The translations under genes and the position numbers were made by a program. The notes beneath the pieces were generated by a model, which saw only the letters and a program-made list of their open reading frames with translations, was not told the DNA's origin and made no database searches. Below, in pieces: positions 14,901 to 30,100 of a DNA stretch of 64,000 nt. The stretch comes from Thysanoteuthis rhombus (lineage: Eukaryota > Mollusca > Cephalopoda > Oegopsida > Thysanoteuthidae). The stretch lies in contig OY735224.1 of NCBI GenBank assembly GCA_963457665.1, positions 53,609,429 to 53,673,428 on the forward strand. Reading direction: 5' to 3'. How positions within the stretch are numbered: position 1 is the first letter of the stretch; each line of letters starts with the position of its first letter.

Positions 14901-17900
14901 TTTTGACGGCTTACTGATGTGTGCGGTAAAAATGCATGTTCAGTCAAAATTGGCTATTTCCATCAAATTGGGCTGAGTCGAAAAATACATCAAATCCACC
15001 CAATCCAATGGTACGTTGCAATCAGCACGTCAAACTACGCCAGAAAAAGCCATAAAATCGATAGGTAAAAATGACATTCAAAAGACCATTTTTGATGGCT
15101 CTCTTATGGAAGTGCCTTCTTGACCAATAGCGGCTTTTTCCATCAAATTGGGCTGAGTCGAAAAATACATCAAATCCACCCGATCCAATGGTACCGTTGC
15201 AATCAGCACGTCAAACTACGCCAGAAAAAGGCCATAAAATCGATAGGTAAAAATGACATTAAAAAGACCATTTTTGATGGCTCCCTTATGGAAGTGCCTT
15301 CTCGACCAATAGCGGCTTTTTCCATCAAATTGGGCTGAGTCGAAAAATACATCAAATCCACCCGATCCAATGGTACCGTTGCAATCAGCACGTCAAACTA
15401 CGCCAGAAAAAGCCATAAAATCGATAGGTAGAAATGACATTCAAAAGACCATTTTTGATGGCTCCCTTATGGAAGTGCCTTCTCAACCAATAGCTGCTTT
15501 TTCCATCAAATTGGGCTGAGTCGGAAAATACATCAAATCCACCCGATCCAATGGTACCGTTGCAATCAGCACGTGAAACTACGCCAGAAAAAGCCATAAT
15601 ATCGATAGGTAAAAATGACATTCAAAAGACCATTTTTGATGGCTCCCTTATGGAAGTGCCTTCTCGACCAATATCGGCATTTTCCATCAAATTCGGATGA
15701 GTCGAAAAATACATCAAATCCATCCGATCCAATGGTACCGTTGCAATCAGCACGTCAAACTGCGCCAGGAAAAGCCATAAAATCGATAGGTAAAAATGAC
15801 ATTCAGAAGACCATTTTTGATGGCTCCCTTATGGAAGTGCCTTCTAAACCAATAGCAGCTTTTTCAATCAAATTGGGCTGAGTCAGAAAATACATCAAAT
15901 CCACCCGATCCAATGGTACCGTTGAAATCAGCACGTCAAACTGCGCCAGAAAAACCATAAAATCGATAGGTAAAAATGACATTCAAAAGACCATTTTTGA
16001 TGGCTCCCTTATGGAAGTGCCTTCTCGACCAATAGCAGCTTTTTCCATCGAAATGGGCTGAGTCGAAAAATAGATCAAATCCATCCAATCCAATAGTACC
16101 GTTGCAATCAGCACGTCAAACTACGCCAGAAGAAACCATAAAATCGATAGGTAAAAGGACATTCCAGAGACCATTTTTGACAGCTTACTGATGTGTGCAG
16201 TAAAAATGCATGTTCGGTCAAAATTGGCTACTTCCATCAAATTAGGCTGAGCCGAAAAATACATCAAATCCACCCGATCCAATGGTACCGTTTCAATCGA
16301 CATGTAAAACTACGCCAGAAAAAGCCATAAGATCGATAGGTAAAAATGACATTCAAAAGACCATTTTTGATTGCTGTCTTATGGAAATGCCTTCTCCACC
16401 AATATTGGCCATTTCCATCAAATTGGGCTGAGTCGAAAAATACATCAAATCCACCCGATCTAATGGTACCGTTGCAATCAGCACGTCAAACTACGCTAGA
16501 AAAACCCATAAAATCGATAGGTAAAAATGACATTCAAAAGACCATCTTTGATGGCTCCCTTATGGAAGTGCCTTCTCGACCAATAGCGGCTTTTTCCATC
16601 AAATTGGGCTGAGTTGAAAAATACATTAAATATACCTGATCAAATGGTGCCGTTGCAATCAGCACGTTAAACTACGCCAGAAAAAGCCATAAAATCGATG
16701 GGTAAAAGGACATTCCAGAGACCATTTTTGACAGCTTACTGATGTGTGCAGTAAAAATGCATGTTCGGTCAAAATTGGCTACTTCCATCAAATTAGGCTG
16801 AGCCGAAAATACATCAAATCCACCCGATCCAATGGTACCGTTTCAATCGACACGTAAAACTACGCCAGAAAAAGCCATAAGATCGATAGGTAAAAATGAC
16901 ATTCAAAAGACCATTTTTGATGGCTGTCTTATGGAAGTGCCTTCTCCACCAATATTGGCCATTTCCATCAAATTGGGCTGAGTCGAAAAATACATCAAAT
17001 CCACCCTATCTAATGGTACCGTTGCAATCAGCACGTCAAACTACGCTAGAAAAACCCATAAAATCGATGGGTAAAAATGACATTCAAAAGACCATTTTTG
17101 ATGGCTCCCTCATGGAAGTGCCTTCTCGACCAATAGCGGCTTTTCCCATCAAATTGGGCTGAGTCGAAAAATACATTAAATCCACCCGATCAAATGGTGC
17201 CGTTGCAATCAGCACGTTAAACTACGCCAGAAAAAGCCATAAAATCGATGGGTAAAAATGACATTCAAAAGACCATTTTTGATGGCTCCCTTATGGAAGT
17301 GCCTTCTCGACCAATAGCGGCTTTTTCCATCTAATTGGGCTGAGTCGAAAAATACATCAAATCTACCCGATCCAATGGTACCGTTGCAATCAGCATGTCA
17401 AACCACGCCAGAAAAAGCCATAAAATCGATAGGTAAAAATGACATTCAAAAGACCATTTTTGATGGCTCCCTCATGGAAGTGCCTTCTCGACCATTAGCA
17501 GCTATTTCCATCAAATTGGGCTGAGTCGACAAATACATCAAATCCACCCAATCCAATGGTACCGTTGCAATCAGCACGTCAAACTACGCCAGAAAAAGCC
17601 ATAAAATCGATAGGTAAAAATGACATTCAAAAGACCATTTTTGATGGCTCCCTTATGGAAGTGCCTGCTCGACCAATAGCGGCTTTTTCCATCAAATTGG
17701 GCTGAGTCGAAAAATACATCAAATCCACCCGATCCAATGGTACCGTTGCAATCAGCACGTCAAACTACGCCAGAAAAAGCCATAAAATCAATAGGTAAAA
17801 ATGACATTCAAAAGACCATTTTTGATGGCTCCCTTATGGAAGTGCCTTCTCGACCAATAGCGGCTTTTTCCATCAAATTGGGCTGAGTCGAAAAATACAT

Positions 17901-20400
17901 CAAATCCACCCGATCCAAGGGTACCGTTGCAATCAGCACGTCAAACTACGCCAGAAAAAGCCATAAAATCGATAGGTAAAAATGACATTTAAAAGACCAT
18001 TTTTGATGGCTCTCTTATGGAAGTGCCTTCTCGACCAATAGCGGCTTTTTCCATCAAATTGGGCTGAGTCGAAAAATACATCAAACCCACCCGATCCAAT
18101 GGTACCGTTGCAATCAGCACGTCAAAGTATGCTAGAAAAAGCCATAAAATCGATTGGTAAAAATGACATTCAAAAGACCATTTTTGATGGCTCCCTTATG
18201 GAAGTGCCTTGTCGACCAATAGCGGCTTTTTCCATCAAATTTGGCTGAGTCGAAAAATACATCAAATCCACCCGATCCAATGGTACCGTTGCAATCAGCA
18301 CGTCAAACTACGCCAGAAAAAGCCATAAAATCAATAGGTGAAAATGACATTCAAAAGACAATTTTTGACGGCTTACTGATGTGTGCGGTAGAAATGCATT
18401 TTCGGTCAATATTGACTTTTTCCATCAAATTGGGCTGAGTTGGAAAATACATCAAATCCACCCGATCCAATGGTACTGTTGCAATCAGCACGTCAAACTA
18501 CGCCAGGAAAATCCATAAAATCGATAGGTAAAAATGACATTCTAAAGACCATTTTTGATGGCTCTCTTATGGAATTGCCTTCTCGACCAATAGCGGCTTT
18601 TTCCATCAAATTGGGCTGAGTCGAAAAATACATCAAACCCACCCGATCCAATGGTACCGTGGCAATCAGCACGTCAAACTACGCCAGAAAAAGCCATAAA
18701 ATCGATAGGTAAAAATGACATTCAAAAGACCATTTTTGATGGCTCCCTTATGTAAGTGCTTTCTCGACCAATAGCGGCTTTTTCCATCAAATTGGGCGGA
18801 GTCGAAAAATACATCAAATCCACCCGATCCAATGGTACCGTTGCAATCAGCACGTCAAACTACGCCAGAAAAAGCCATAAAATCGATAGGTAAAAATGAC
18901 ATTCAAAAGACCATTTTTGATGGCTCCTTTATGGAAATGCCTTCTCGACCAATAGCGGCTTTTTCCATCAAATTGGGCTGAGTCGAAAAATACATCAAAT
19001 CCACCCGATCCAATGGTACCGTTGCAATCAGCACGTCAAACTACGCCAGAAAAAGCCATAAAATCAAAATGTGAAAATGTCATTCAAAACACCATTTTTG
19101 ATGGCTTACTGATGTGTGCGGTAGAAATGCATTTTCGGTCAATATTGACTTTTTCCATCAAATTGGGCTGAGTCGAAAAATACATCAAATCCACCCGATC
19201 CAATGGTACCGTTGCAATCAGCACGTCAAACTACGCCAGAAAAAGCCATAAAATCGATAGGTAAAAATGACATTCAAAAGACCATTTTTGATGGCTCCCT
19301 TATGGAAGTGCCTTCTCGACCAATAGCGGCTTTTTCCATCAAATTGGGCTGAGTCGAAAAATACATCAAATCCACCCGATCCAATGGTACCGTTGCAATC
19401 AGCACGTCAAACTACGCCAGAAAAAGCCAGAAAATTGATAGGTAAAAATGACATTCCAGAGACCATTTTTGATGGCTCTCTTATGGAATTGCCTTCTCGA
19501 CCAATAGCGGCTTTTTCCATCAAATTGGGCTGATGCGAAAAATACATCAAGCCCCCCGATCCAATGGTACCGTGGCAATCAGCACGTCAAACTACGCCAG
19601 AAAAAGCCATAAAATCGATAGGTAAAAATGACATTCAAAAGACCATTTTTGATGGCTCCCTTATGGAAGTACCTTCTCGACCAATAGCGGCTTTTTCCAT
19701 CAAAGTGGGCTGAGTCAAAAAATACATCAAATCCACCCGATCCAATGGTACCGTTGTAATCAGCACGTCAAACTACGCCAGAAAAAGCCATAAAATCGAT
19801 AGGTAAAAATGACATTCAAAAGACAATTTTTGATGGCTCCCTTATGGAAGTGCCTCCTCGACCAATAGCGGCTTTTTCCATCAAATTTGGCTGAGTCGAA
19901 AAATACATCAAACCCACCCGATCCAATGGTACCGTTGCAATCAGCACGTCAAACTACGCTAGAAAAAGCCATAAAATCGATAGGTAAAAATGACATTCAA
20001 AAGACCATTTTTGATGGCTCCCTTATGGAAGTGCCTTCTCGACCAATAGCGGCTTTTTCCATCAAATTGGGCTGAGTCGAAAAATACATCAAATCCACCC
20101 GATCCATTGGTACTGTTGCAATCAGCACGTCAAACTACGCCAGGAAAATCCATAAAATCGATAGGTAAAAATGACATTCTAAAGACCATTTTTGATGGCT
20201 CTCTTATGTAAGTGCCTTCTCGACCAATAGCGGCTTTTTCCATCAAATTGGGCTGAGTCGAAAAATACATCAAATCCACCCGATCCAATGGTACCGTTGC
20301 AATCAGCACGTCAAACTACGCCAGAAAAAGCCATAAAATCGATAGGTAAAAATGACATTCAAAAGACCATTTTTGATGGCTCCTTTATGGAAGTGCCTTC
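14600..20400 (+). repeat. Higher-order satellite duplication, copy 1
   Basis: A multi-monomer block whose private variants recur in the same order about 9.3-9.65 kb further on. Examples are the paired B units at 16,177 and 16,729, the gctgtcttatgg variant near 16,375, tgctcgacc near 17,667, ccaagggtacc near 17,917, and the B variant with aaaatcaaaatgtgaaaatg near 19,070. The offset is 9,477 up to ~16.9 kb, 9,296 after one monomer is lost in copy 2, and about 9,648 after monomers are gained there. Confidence 0.8.
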
Positions 20401-22200
20401 TCGACCAATAGCGGCTTTTTCCATCAAATTGGGCTGAGTCGAAAAATACATCAAATCCACCCGATCCAATGGTACCGTTGCAATCAGCACGTCAAACTAC
20501 GCCAGAAAAAGCCATAAAATCAAAATGTGAAATGTCATTCAAAACACCATTTTTGATGGCTTACTGATGTGTGCGGTAGAAATGCATTTTCGGTCAATAT
20601 TGACTTTTTCCATCAAATTGGGCTGAGTCGAAAAATACATCAAATCCACCCGATCCAATGGTACCGTTGCAATCAGCACGTCAAACTACGCCAGAAAAAG
20701 CCATAAAATCGATAGGTAAAAATGACATTCAAAAGACCATTTTTGATGGCTCCCTTATGGAAGTGCCTTCTCGACCAATAGCGGCTTTTTCCATCAAATT
20801 GGGCTGAGTCGAAAAATACATCAAATCCACCCGAACCAATGGTACCGTTGCAATCAGCACGTCAAACTACGCCAGAAAAAGCCATAAAATCGATAGGTAA
20901 AAATGACATTCAAAAGACCATTTTTGATGGCTCTCTTATGGAATTGCCTTCTCGACCAATAGCGGCTTTTTCCATCAAATTGGGCTGAGTCGAAAAATAC
21001 ATCAAACCCACCCGATCCAATGGTACCGTTGCAATCAGCACGTCAAACTACGCTAGAAAAAGCCATAAAATCGATAGGTAAAAATGACATTCAAAAGACC
21101 ATTTTTGATGGCTCCCTTATGGAAGTGCCTTCTCGACCAATAGCGGCTTTTTCCATCAAATTGGGCTGAGTCGAAAAATACATCAAATCCACCCAATCCA
21201 TTGGTACTGTTGCAATCAGCACGTCAAACTACGCCAGGAAAATCCATAAAATCGATAGGTAAAAATGACATTCTAAAGACCATTTTTGATGGCTCTCTTA
21301 TGGAATTGCCTTCTCGACCAATAGCAGCTTTTTCCATCAAATTGGGCTGAGTCGAAAAATACATCAAATCCACCCGATCCAATGGTACCGTTGCAATCAG
21401 CACGTCAAACTACGCCAGAAAAAGCCATAAAATCGATAGGTAAAAATGACATTCAAAAGACCATTTTTGATGGCTCCTTTATGGAAGTGCCTTCTCGACC
21501 AATAGCGGCTTTTTCCATCAAATTGGGCTGAGTCGAAAAATACATCAAATCCACCCGATCCAATGGTACCGTTGCAATCAGCACGTCAAACTACGCCAGA
21601 AAAAGCCATAAAATCAAAATGTGAAAATGTCATTCAAAACACCATTTTTGATGGCTTACTGATGTGTGCGGTAGAAATGCATTTTCGGTCAATATTGACT
21701 TTTTCCATCAAATTGAGCTGAGTCGAAAAATACATCAAATCCACCCGATCCAATGGTACCGTTGCAATCAGCACTTCAAACTACGCCAGAAAAAGCCATA
21801 AAATCGATAGGTAAAAATGACATTCAAAAGACCATTTTTGATGGCTCCCTTATGGAAGTGCCTTCTCGACCAATAGCGGCTTTTTCCATCAAATTGGGCC
21901 GAGTCGAAAAATACATCAAATCCACCCGATCCAATGGTACCGTTGCAATCAGCACGTCAAAGTATGCTAGAAAAAGCCATAAAATCGATAGGTAAAAATG
22001 ACATTCAAAAGACCATTTTTGATGGCTCTCTTATGGAATTGCCTTCTCGACCAATAGCGGCTTTTTCCATCAAATTGGGCTGATGCGAAAAATACATCAA
22101 GCCCCCCGATCCAATGGTACCGTGGCAATCAGCACGTCAAACTACGCCAGAAAAAGCCATAAAATCGATAGGTAAAAATGACATTCAAAAGACCATTTTT
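19050..22200 (+). repeat. Recently amplified satellite block with the aatgtgaaaatg B variant
   Basis: The same B variant (aaaatcaaaatgtgaaaatg, then aaacaccattttt and gtagaaatgcattttcgg) lies near 19,071, 20,521 and 21,614, and again near 28,714 and 31,073. Copies around it are almost identical, including the odd gatgcgaaaaatacatc/aagccccccgatcc monomer at about 19,531 and 22,081. The spacing is 8 and then 6 monomers, so local duplication is recent. Confidence 0.72.
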
Positions 22201-24299
22201 GATGGCTCCCTTATGGAAATGCCTCCTCGACCAATAGCGGCTTTTTCTATCAAATTTGGCTGAGTCGAAAAAGACATCAAATCCATCCGATCCAATGGTA
22301 CCGTTGCAATCAGCACGTCAAACTGCCCCAGAAAAAGCTATAAATTGATGGGTAAAAATGACATTCAAAAGACCATTTTGATTGCTCCCTTATGGAAGTG
22401 CCTTCTCGACCAATATCGGCTTTTTCCATCAAAATCGGCTGAGTCGCAAAATACATCAAATCCACCCGATCCAATGGTACCGTTGCAATCAGCACGTCAA
22501 ACTACGCCAGAAAAAGCCATAAAATCGATAGGTAAAAATGACATTCAAAAGACCATTTTTGATGGCTCCCTTATGGAAGTGCCTTCTCGACCAATATTGG
22601 CTTTTTCCATCTAATTGGGCTGAGTCGGAAAATACATCAAATCCACCCGATCCAATGGTACCGTTGCAATCAGCACGTCAAAATACGCCAGAAAAAGCCA
22701 TAAAATCGATAGGTAAAAATGATATTAAAAAGACCATTTTTGATGGCTCCCTTATGGAAGTGCCTTCTCGACTAATAGCGGCTTTCTCCATCAAATTGGG
22801 CTCATTCGAAAAATACATCAAATCCACCCGATCCAATGGTACCGTTGCAATCAGCACGTCAAACTACGCCAAAAAAAGCCATAAAATCGAATGGTAAAAA
22901 TGACATTCAAAAGACCATTTTTGATGGCTCCCTTATGGAAGTGCCTTGTCGACCAATAGCGGCTTTTTCCATCAAATTGGGCTGAGTCGAAAAATACATC
23001 AAATCCACCCGATCCAATGGTACCGTTGCAATCAGCACATCAAATTACGCTAGAAAAAGCCATAAAATCGATAGGTAAAAATGACATTCAAAAGACCATT
23101 TTTGATGGCTCCCTTATGGAAGTGCCCTCTCGACCAATAGCGGCTTTTCCCATCAAATTCGGCTGAGTCGAAAAATACATCAAATCCATCCGATCCAATA
23201 GTACCGTTGCAATCAGCACGTCAAACTGCGCCAGAAAAAGCTATAAAATCGATGGGTAAAAATGACATTCAAAAGACCATTTTTTATTGGCTCTCTTATG
23301 GAAGTGCCTTCTCGACCAATAGCGGCTTTTTCCATCAAATTTGGCTGAATCGAAAAATAGATCAAATCCATCCAATCCAATGGTACCGTTGCAATCAGCA
23401 CGTCAAACTACGCCAGAAAAAGCCATAAAATCGATAGGTAAAAATGACATTCAAGAGACCATTTTTGACGGCTTACTGATGTGTACGGTAAAAATACATG
23501 TTCGGTAAAAATTGGCTATTTCCATCAAATTGGGCTGAGTCGAAAAATACATCAAATCTCCCCGATCCAATGGTACCGTTGCAATCAGCACGTCAAACTA
23601 CGCCAGAAAAAGCCATAAAATCGATAGGTAAAAATGACATTCAAAAGACCATTTTTTATGGCTCTCTTATGGAAGTGCCTTCTTGACCAATAGCGGCTTT
23701 TTCCATCAAATTGGGCTGAGTCGAAAAATACATCAAATCCACCCGATCCAATGGTACCGTTGCAATCAGCACGTCAAACTACGCCAGAAAAAGCCATAAA
23801 ATCGATAGGTGAAAATGACATTCAAAAGACCATTTTTGATGGCTCCCTTATGGAAGTGCCTTCTCGACCAATATTGGCTTTTTCCATCTGATTGGGCTGA
23901 GTCAGAAAATACATCAAATCCACCCGATCCAATGGTACTGTTGCAATCAGCACGTCAAAATACGCCAGAAAAAGCCATAAAATCGATAGGTAAAAATGAC
24001 ATTCAAAAGACCATTTTTGACGGCTCCCTTATGGAAGTGCCTTCTCGACCAATAGCGGCTTTTTCCATCAAATTCGGCTGAGTCGAAAAAAACATCAAAT
24101 CCACCCGATCCAATGGTACCGTTGCAATCAGCACATCAAATTACGCTAGAAAAAGCCATAAAATCGATAGGTAAAAATGATATTCAAAAGACCATTTTTG
24201 ATGGCTCCCTTATGGAAGTGCCTTCTCGACCAATAGCGGCTTTTTCCATCAAATTCGGCTGAGTCGAAAAATACATCAAATCCACCCGTTCCAATGGTA

Positions 24300-27200
24300 C
24301 CGTTGCAATCAGCACGTCAAACTGCGCCAGAAAAAGCTATAAAATCAATAGGTAAAAATGACATTCAAAAGACCATTTTTTATTGGCTCCCTTATGGAAG
24401 TGCTTTCTCGACCAATAGCGGCCTTTTCCATCAAATTGGGCTGAGTCGAACAATAGATCAAATCCATCCAATCCAATGGTACCGTTGCAATCAGCGTGTC
24501 AAACTACGCCAGAAAAAGCCATAAAATCGATAGGTAAAATGACATTCAAAAGACCATTTTTGACGGCTTACTGATGTGTTCGGTAAAAATGCATGTTCAG
24601 TCAAAATTGGCTATTTCCATCAAATTGGGCTGAGTCGAAAAATACATCAAATCCACCCGATCCAATGGTACCGTTGCAATCAGCACGTCAAACTACGCCA
24701 GAAAAAGGCCATAAAATCGATAGGTAAAAATGACATTAAAAAGACCATATTTGATGGCTCCCTTATGGAAGTGCCTTCTCGACCAATAGCGGCTTTTTCC
24801 ATCAAATTGGGCTGAGTCGAAAAATACATCAAATCCACCCGATCCAATGGTACCGTTGCAATCAGCACGTCAAACTACGCCAGAAAAAGCCATAAAATCG
24901 ATAGGTAGAAATGACATTCAAAAGACCATTTTTGATGGCTCCCTTATGGAAGTGCCTTCTCAACCAATAGCTGCTTTTTCCATCAAATTGGGCTGAGTCG
25001 GAAAATACATCAAATCCACCCGATCCAATGGTACCGTTGCAATCAGCACGTGAAACTACGCCAGAAAAAGCCATAATATCGATGGGTAAAAATGACATTC
25101 AAAAGACCATTTTTGATGGCTCCCTTATGGAAGTGCCTTCTCGACCAATATCGGCTTTTTCCATCAAATTCGGCTGAGTCGAAAAATACATCAAATCCAT
25201 CCGATCCAATGGTACCGTTGCAATCAGCACGTCAAACTGCGCCAGGAAAAGCCATAAAATCAATAGGTAAAAATGACATTCAGAAGACCATTTTTGATGG
25301 CTCCCTTATGGAAGTGCCTTCTCAATCAATAGCAGCTTTTTCCATCAAATTGGGCTGAGTCAGAAAATACATCAAATCCACCCGATCCAATGGTACCGTT
25401 GCAATCAGCACGTCAAACTGCGCCAGAAAAACCATAAAATCGACAGGTAAAAATGACATTCAAAAGACCATTTTTGATGGCTCCCTTATGGAAGTGCCTT
25501 CTCGACCAATAGCAGCTTTTTCCATCAAATTGGGCTGAGTCGAAAAATAGATCAAATCCATCCAATCCAATAGTACCGTTGCAATCAGCACGTCAAACTA
25601 CGCCAGAAGAAACCATAAAATCGATAGGTAAAAGGACATTCCAGAGACCATTTTTGACAGCTTACTGATGTGTGCAGTAAAAATGCATGTTCGGTCAAAA
25701 TTGGCTACTCCCATCAAATTAGGCTGAGCCGAAAAATACATCAAATCCACCCGATCCAATGGTACCGTTTCAATCGACATGTAAAACTACGCCAGAAAAA
25801 GCCATAAGATCGATAGGTAAAAATGACATTCAAAAGACCATTTTTGATTGCTGTCTTATGGAAATGCCTTCTCCACCAATATTGGCCATTTCCATCAAAT
25901 TGGGCTGAGTCGAAAAATACATCAAATCCACCCGATCTAATGGTACCGTTGCAATCAGCACGTCAAACTACGCTAGAAAAACCCATAAAATCGATAGGTA
26001 AAAATGACATTCAAAAGACCATCTTTGATGGCTCCCTTATGGAAGTGCCTTCTCGACCAATAGCGGCTTTTTCCATCAAATTGGGCTGAGTCGAAAAATA
26101 CATTAAATATACCTGATCAAATGGTGCCGTTGCAATCAGCACGTTAAACTACGCCAGAAAAAGCCATAAAATCGATGGGTAAAAGGACATTCCAGAGACC
26201 ATTTTTGACAGCTTACTGATGTGTGCAGTAAAAATGCATGTTCGGTCAAAATTGGCTACTTCCATCAAATTAGGCTGAGCCGAAAATACATCAAATCCAC
26301 CCGATCCAATGGTACCGTTTCAATCGACACGTAAAACTACGCCAGAAAAAGCCATAAGATCGATAGGTAAAAATGACATTCAAAAGACCATTTTTGATGG
26401 CTCCCTCATGGAAGTGCCTTCTCGACCAATAGCGGCTTTTCCCATCAAATTGGGCTGAGTCGAAAAATACATTAAATCCACCCGATCAAATGGTGCCGTT
26501 GCAATCAGCACGTTAAACTACGCCAGAAAAAGCCATAAAATCGATGGGTAAAAATGACATTCAAAAGACAATTTTTGATGGCTCCCTTATGGAAGTGCCT
26601 TCTCGACCAATAGCGGCTTTTTCCATCTAATTGGGCTGAGTCGAAAAATACATCAAATCTACCCGATCCAATGGTACCGTTGCAATCAGCATGTCAAACC
26701 ACGCCAGAAAAAGCCATAAAATCGATAGGTAAAAATGACATTCAAAAGACCATGTTTGATGGCTCCCTCATGGAAGTGCCTTCTCGACCATTAGCAGCTA
26801 TTTCCATCAAATTGGGCTGAGTCGACAAATACATCAAATCCACCCGATCCAATGGTACCGTTGCAATCAGCACGTCAAACTACGCCAGAAAAAGCCATAA
26901 AATCGATAGGTAAAAATGACATTCAAAAGACCATTTTTGATGGCTCCCTTATGGAAGTGCCTGCTCGACCAATAGCGGCTTTTTCCATCAAATTGGGCTG
27001 AGTCGAAAAATACATCAAATCCACCCGATCCAATGGTACCGTTGCAATCAGCACGTCAAACTACGCCAGAAAAAGCCATAAAATCAATAGGTAAAAATGA
27101 CATTCAAAAGACCATTTTTGATGGCTCCTTCATGGAAGTGCCTCCTCGACCAATAGCGGCTTTTTCCATCTATTTGGGCTGAGTTGAAAAATACATCAAA

Positions 27201-30100
27201 TCCACCCGATCCAATGGTACCGTTGCAATCAGCACGTCAAACTACGCCAGAAAAAGCCATAAAATCGATTAGTAAAAATGACATTCAAAAGACCATTTTT
27301 GATGGCTCTCTTATGGAAGTGCCTTCTCGACCAATAGCGGCTTTTTCCATCTAATTGGGCTGAGTCGAAAAATACATCAAACCCACCCGATCCAATGGTA
27401 CCGTTGCAATCAGCACGTCAAACTACGCCAGAAAAAGCCATAAAATCGATAGGTAAAAATGACATTCAAAAGACAATTTTTGATGGCTCCCTTATGGAAG
27501 TGCCTTCTCGACTAATAGCGGCTTTTTCCATCAAATTGGGCTGAGTCGAAAAATACATCAAATCCACCCGATCCAAGGGTACCGTTGCAATCAGCACGTC
27601 AAACTACGCCAGAAAAAGCCATAAAATCGATAGGTAAAAATGACATTTAAAAGACCATTTTCGATGGCTCTCTTATGGAAGTGCCTTCTCGACCAATAGC
27701 GGCTTTTTCCATCAAATTGGGCTGAGTCGAAAAATACATCAAACCCACCCGATCCAATGGTACCGTTGCAATCAGCACGTCAAAGTATGCTAGAAAAAGC
27801 CATAAAATCGATTGGTAAAAATGACATTCAAAAGACCATTTTTGATGGCTCCTTTATGGAAGTGCCTTCTCGACCAATAGCGGCTTTTTCCATCAAATTG
27901 GGCTGAGTCGAAAAATACATCAAATCCACCCGATCCAAGGGTACCGTTGCAATCAGCACGTCAAACTACGCCAGAAAAAGCCATAAAATCGATAGGTAAA
28001 AATGACATTTAAAAGACCATTTTTGATGGCTCTCTTATGGAAGTGCCTTCTCGAACAATAGCGGCTTTTTCCATCAAATTGGGCTGAGTCGAAAAATACA
28101 TCAAACCCACCCGATCCAATGGTACCGTTGCAATCAGCACGTCAAACTACGCCAGAAAAAGCCATAAAATCGATAGGTAAAAATGACATTCAAAAGACAA
28201 TTTTTGATGGCTCCCTTATGGAAGTGCCTTCTCGACCAATAGCGGCTTTTTCCATCAAATTGGGCTGAGTCGAAAAATACATCAAATCCACCCGATCCAA
28301 GGGTACCGTTGCAATCAGCACGTCAAACTACGCCAGAAAAAGCCATAAAATCGATAGGTAAAAATGACATTTAAAAGACCATTTTTGATGGCTCTCTTAT
28401 GGAAGTGCCTTCTCGACCAATAGCGGCTTTTTCCATCAAATTGGGCTGAGTCGAAAAATACATCAAACCCACCCGATCCAATGGTACCGTTGCAATCAGC
28501 ACGTCAAAGTATGCTAGAAAAAGCCATAAAATCGATTGGTAAAAATGACATTCAAAAGACCATTTTTGATGGCTCCTTTATGGAAGTGCCTTCTCGACCA
28601 ATAGCGGCTTTTTCCATCAAATTGGGCTGAGTCGAAAAATACATCAAATCCACCCGATCCAATGGTACCGTTGCAATCAGCACGTCAAACTACGCCAGAA
28701 AAAGCCATAAAATCAAAATGTGAAAATGTCATTCAAAACACCATTTTTGATGGCTTACTGATGTGTGCGGTAGAAATGCATTTTCGGTCAATATTGACTT
28801 TTTCCATCAAATTGGGCTGAGTCGAAAAATACATCAAATCCACCCGATCCAATGGTACCGTTGCAATCAGCACGTCAAACTACGCCAGAAAAAGCCATAA
28901 AATCGATAGGTAAAAATGACATTCAAAAGACCATTTTTGATGGCTCCCTTATGGAAGTGCCTTCTCGACCAATAGCGGCTTTTTCCATCAAATTGGGCTG
29001 AGTCGAAAAATACATCAAATCCACCCGATCCAATGGTACCGTTGCAATCAGCACGTCAAACTACGCCAGAAAAAGCCAGAAAATTGATAGGTAAAAATGA
29101 CATTCAGAAGACCATTTTTGATGGCTCTCTTATGGAATTGCCTTCTCGACCAATAGCGGCTTTTTCCATCAAATTGGGCTGATGCTAAAAATACATCAAG
29201 CCCCCCGATCCAATGGTACCGTGGCAATCAGCACGTCAAACTACGCCAGAAAAAGCCATAAAATCGATAGGTAAAAATGACATTCAAAAGACCATTTTTG
29301 ATGGCTCCCTTATGGAAGTACCTTCTCGACCAATAGCGGCTTTTTCCATCAAAGTGGGCTGAGTCAAAAAATACATCAAATCCACCCGATCCAATGGTAC
29401 CGTTGTAATCAGCACGTCAAACTACGCCAGAAAAAGCCATAAAATCGATAGGTAAAAATGACATTCAAAAGACCATTTTTGATGGCTCCCTTATGGAAGT
29501 GCCTCCTCGACCAATAGCGGCTTTTTCCATCAAATTTGGCTGAGTCGAAAAATACATCAAACCCACCCGATCCAATGGTACCGTTGCAATCAGCACGTCA
29601 AACTACGCTAGAAAAAGCCATAAAATCGATAGGTAAAAATGACATTCAAAAGACCATTTTTGATGGCTCCCTTATGGAAGTGCCTTCTCGACCAATAGCG
29701 GCTTTTTCCATCAAATTGGGCTGAGTCGAAAAATACATCAAATCCACCCGATCCATTGGTACTGTTGCAATCAGCACGTCAAATTACGCCAGGAAAATCC
29801 ATAAAATCGATAGGTAAAAATGACATTCTAAAGACCATTTTTGATGGCTCTCTTATGGAATTGCCTTCTCGACCAATAGCGGCTTTTTCCATCAAATTGG
29901 GCTGAGTCGAAAAATACATCAAACCCACCCGATCCAATGGTACCGTGGCAATCAGCACGTCAAACTACGCCAGAAAAAGCCATAAAATCGATAGGTAAAA
30001 ATGACATTCAAAAGACCATTTTTGATGGCTCCCTTATGTAAGTGCCTTCTCGACCAATAGCGGCTTTTTCCATCAAATTGGGCTGAGTCGAAAAATACAT
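24300..30100 (+). repeat. Higher-order satellite duplication, copy 2
   Basis: The counterpart of the 14.6-20.4 kb block. Paired B units are at 25,655 and 26,205, and the gctgtcttatgg variant is near 25,850. One monomer present in copy 1 (around 16.9-17.1 kb) is missing here. Between 27.5 and 28.6 kb a four-monomer segment carrying ccaagggtacc has been duplicated locally (27,571 to 28,291, 720 bp). These gains and losses in whole monomers are the usual trace of unequal exchange. Confidence 0.78.
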
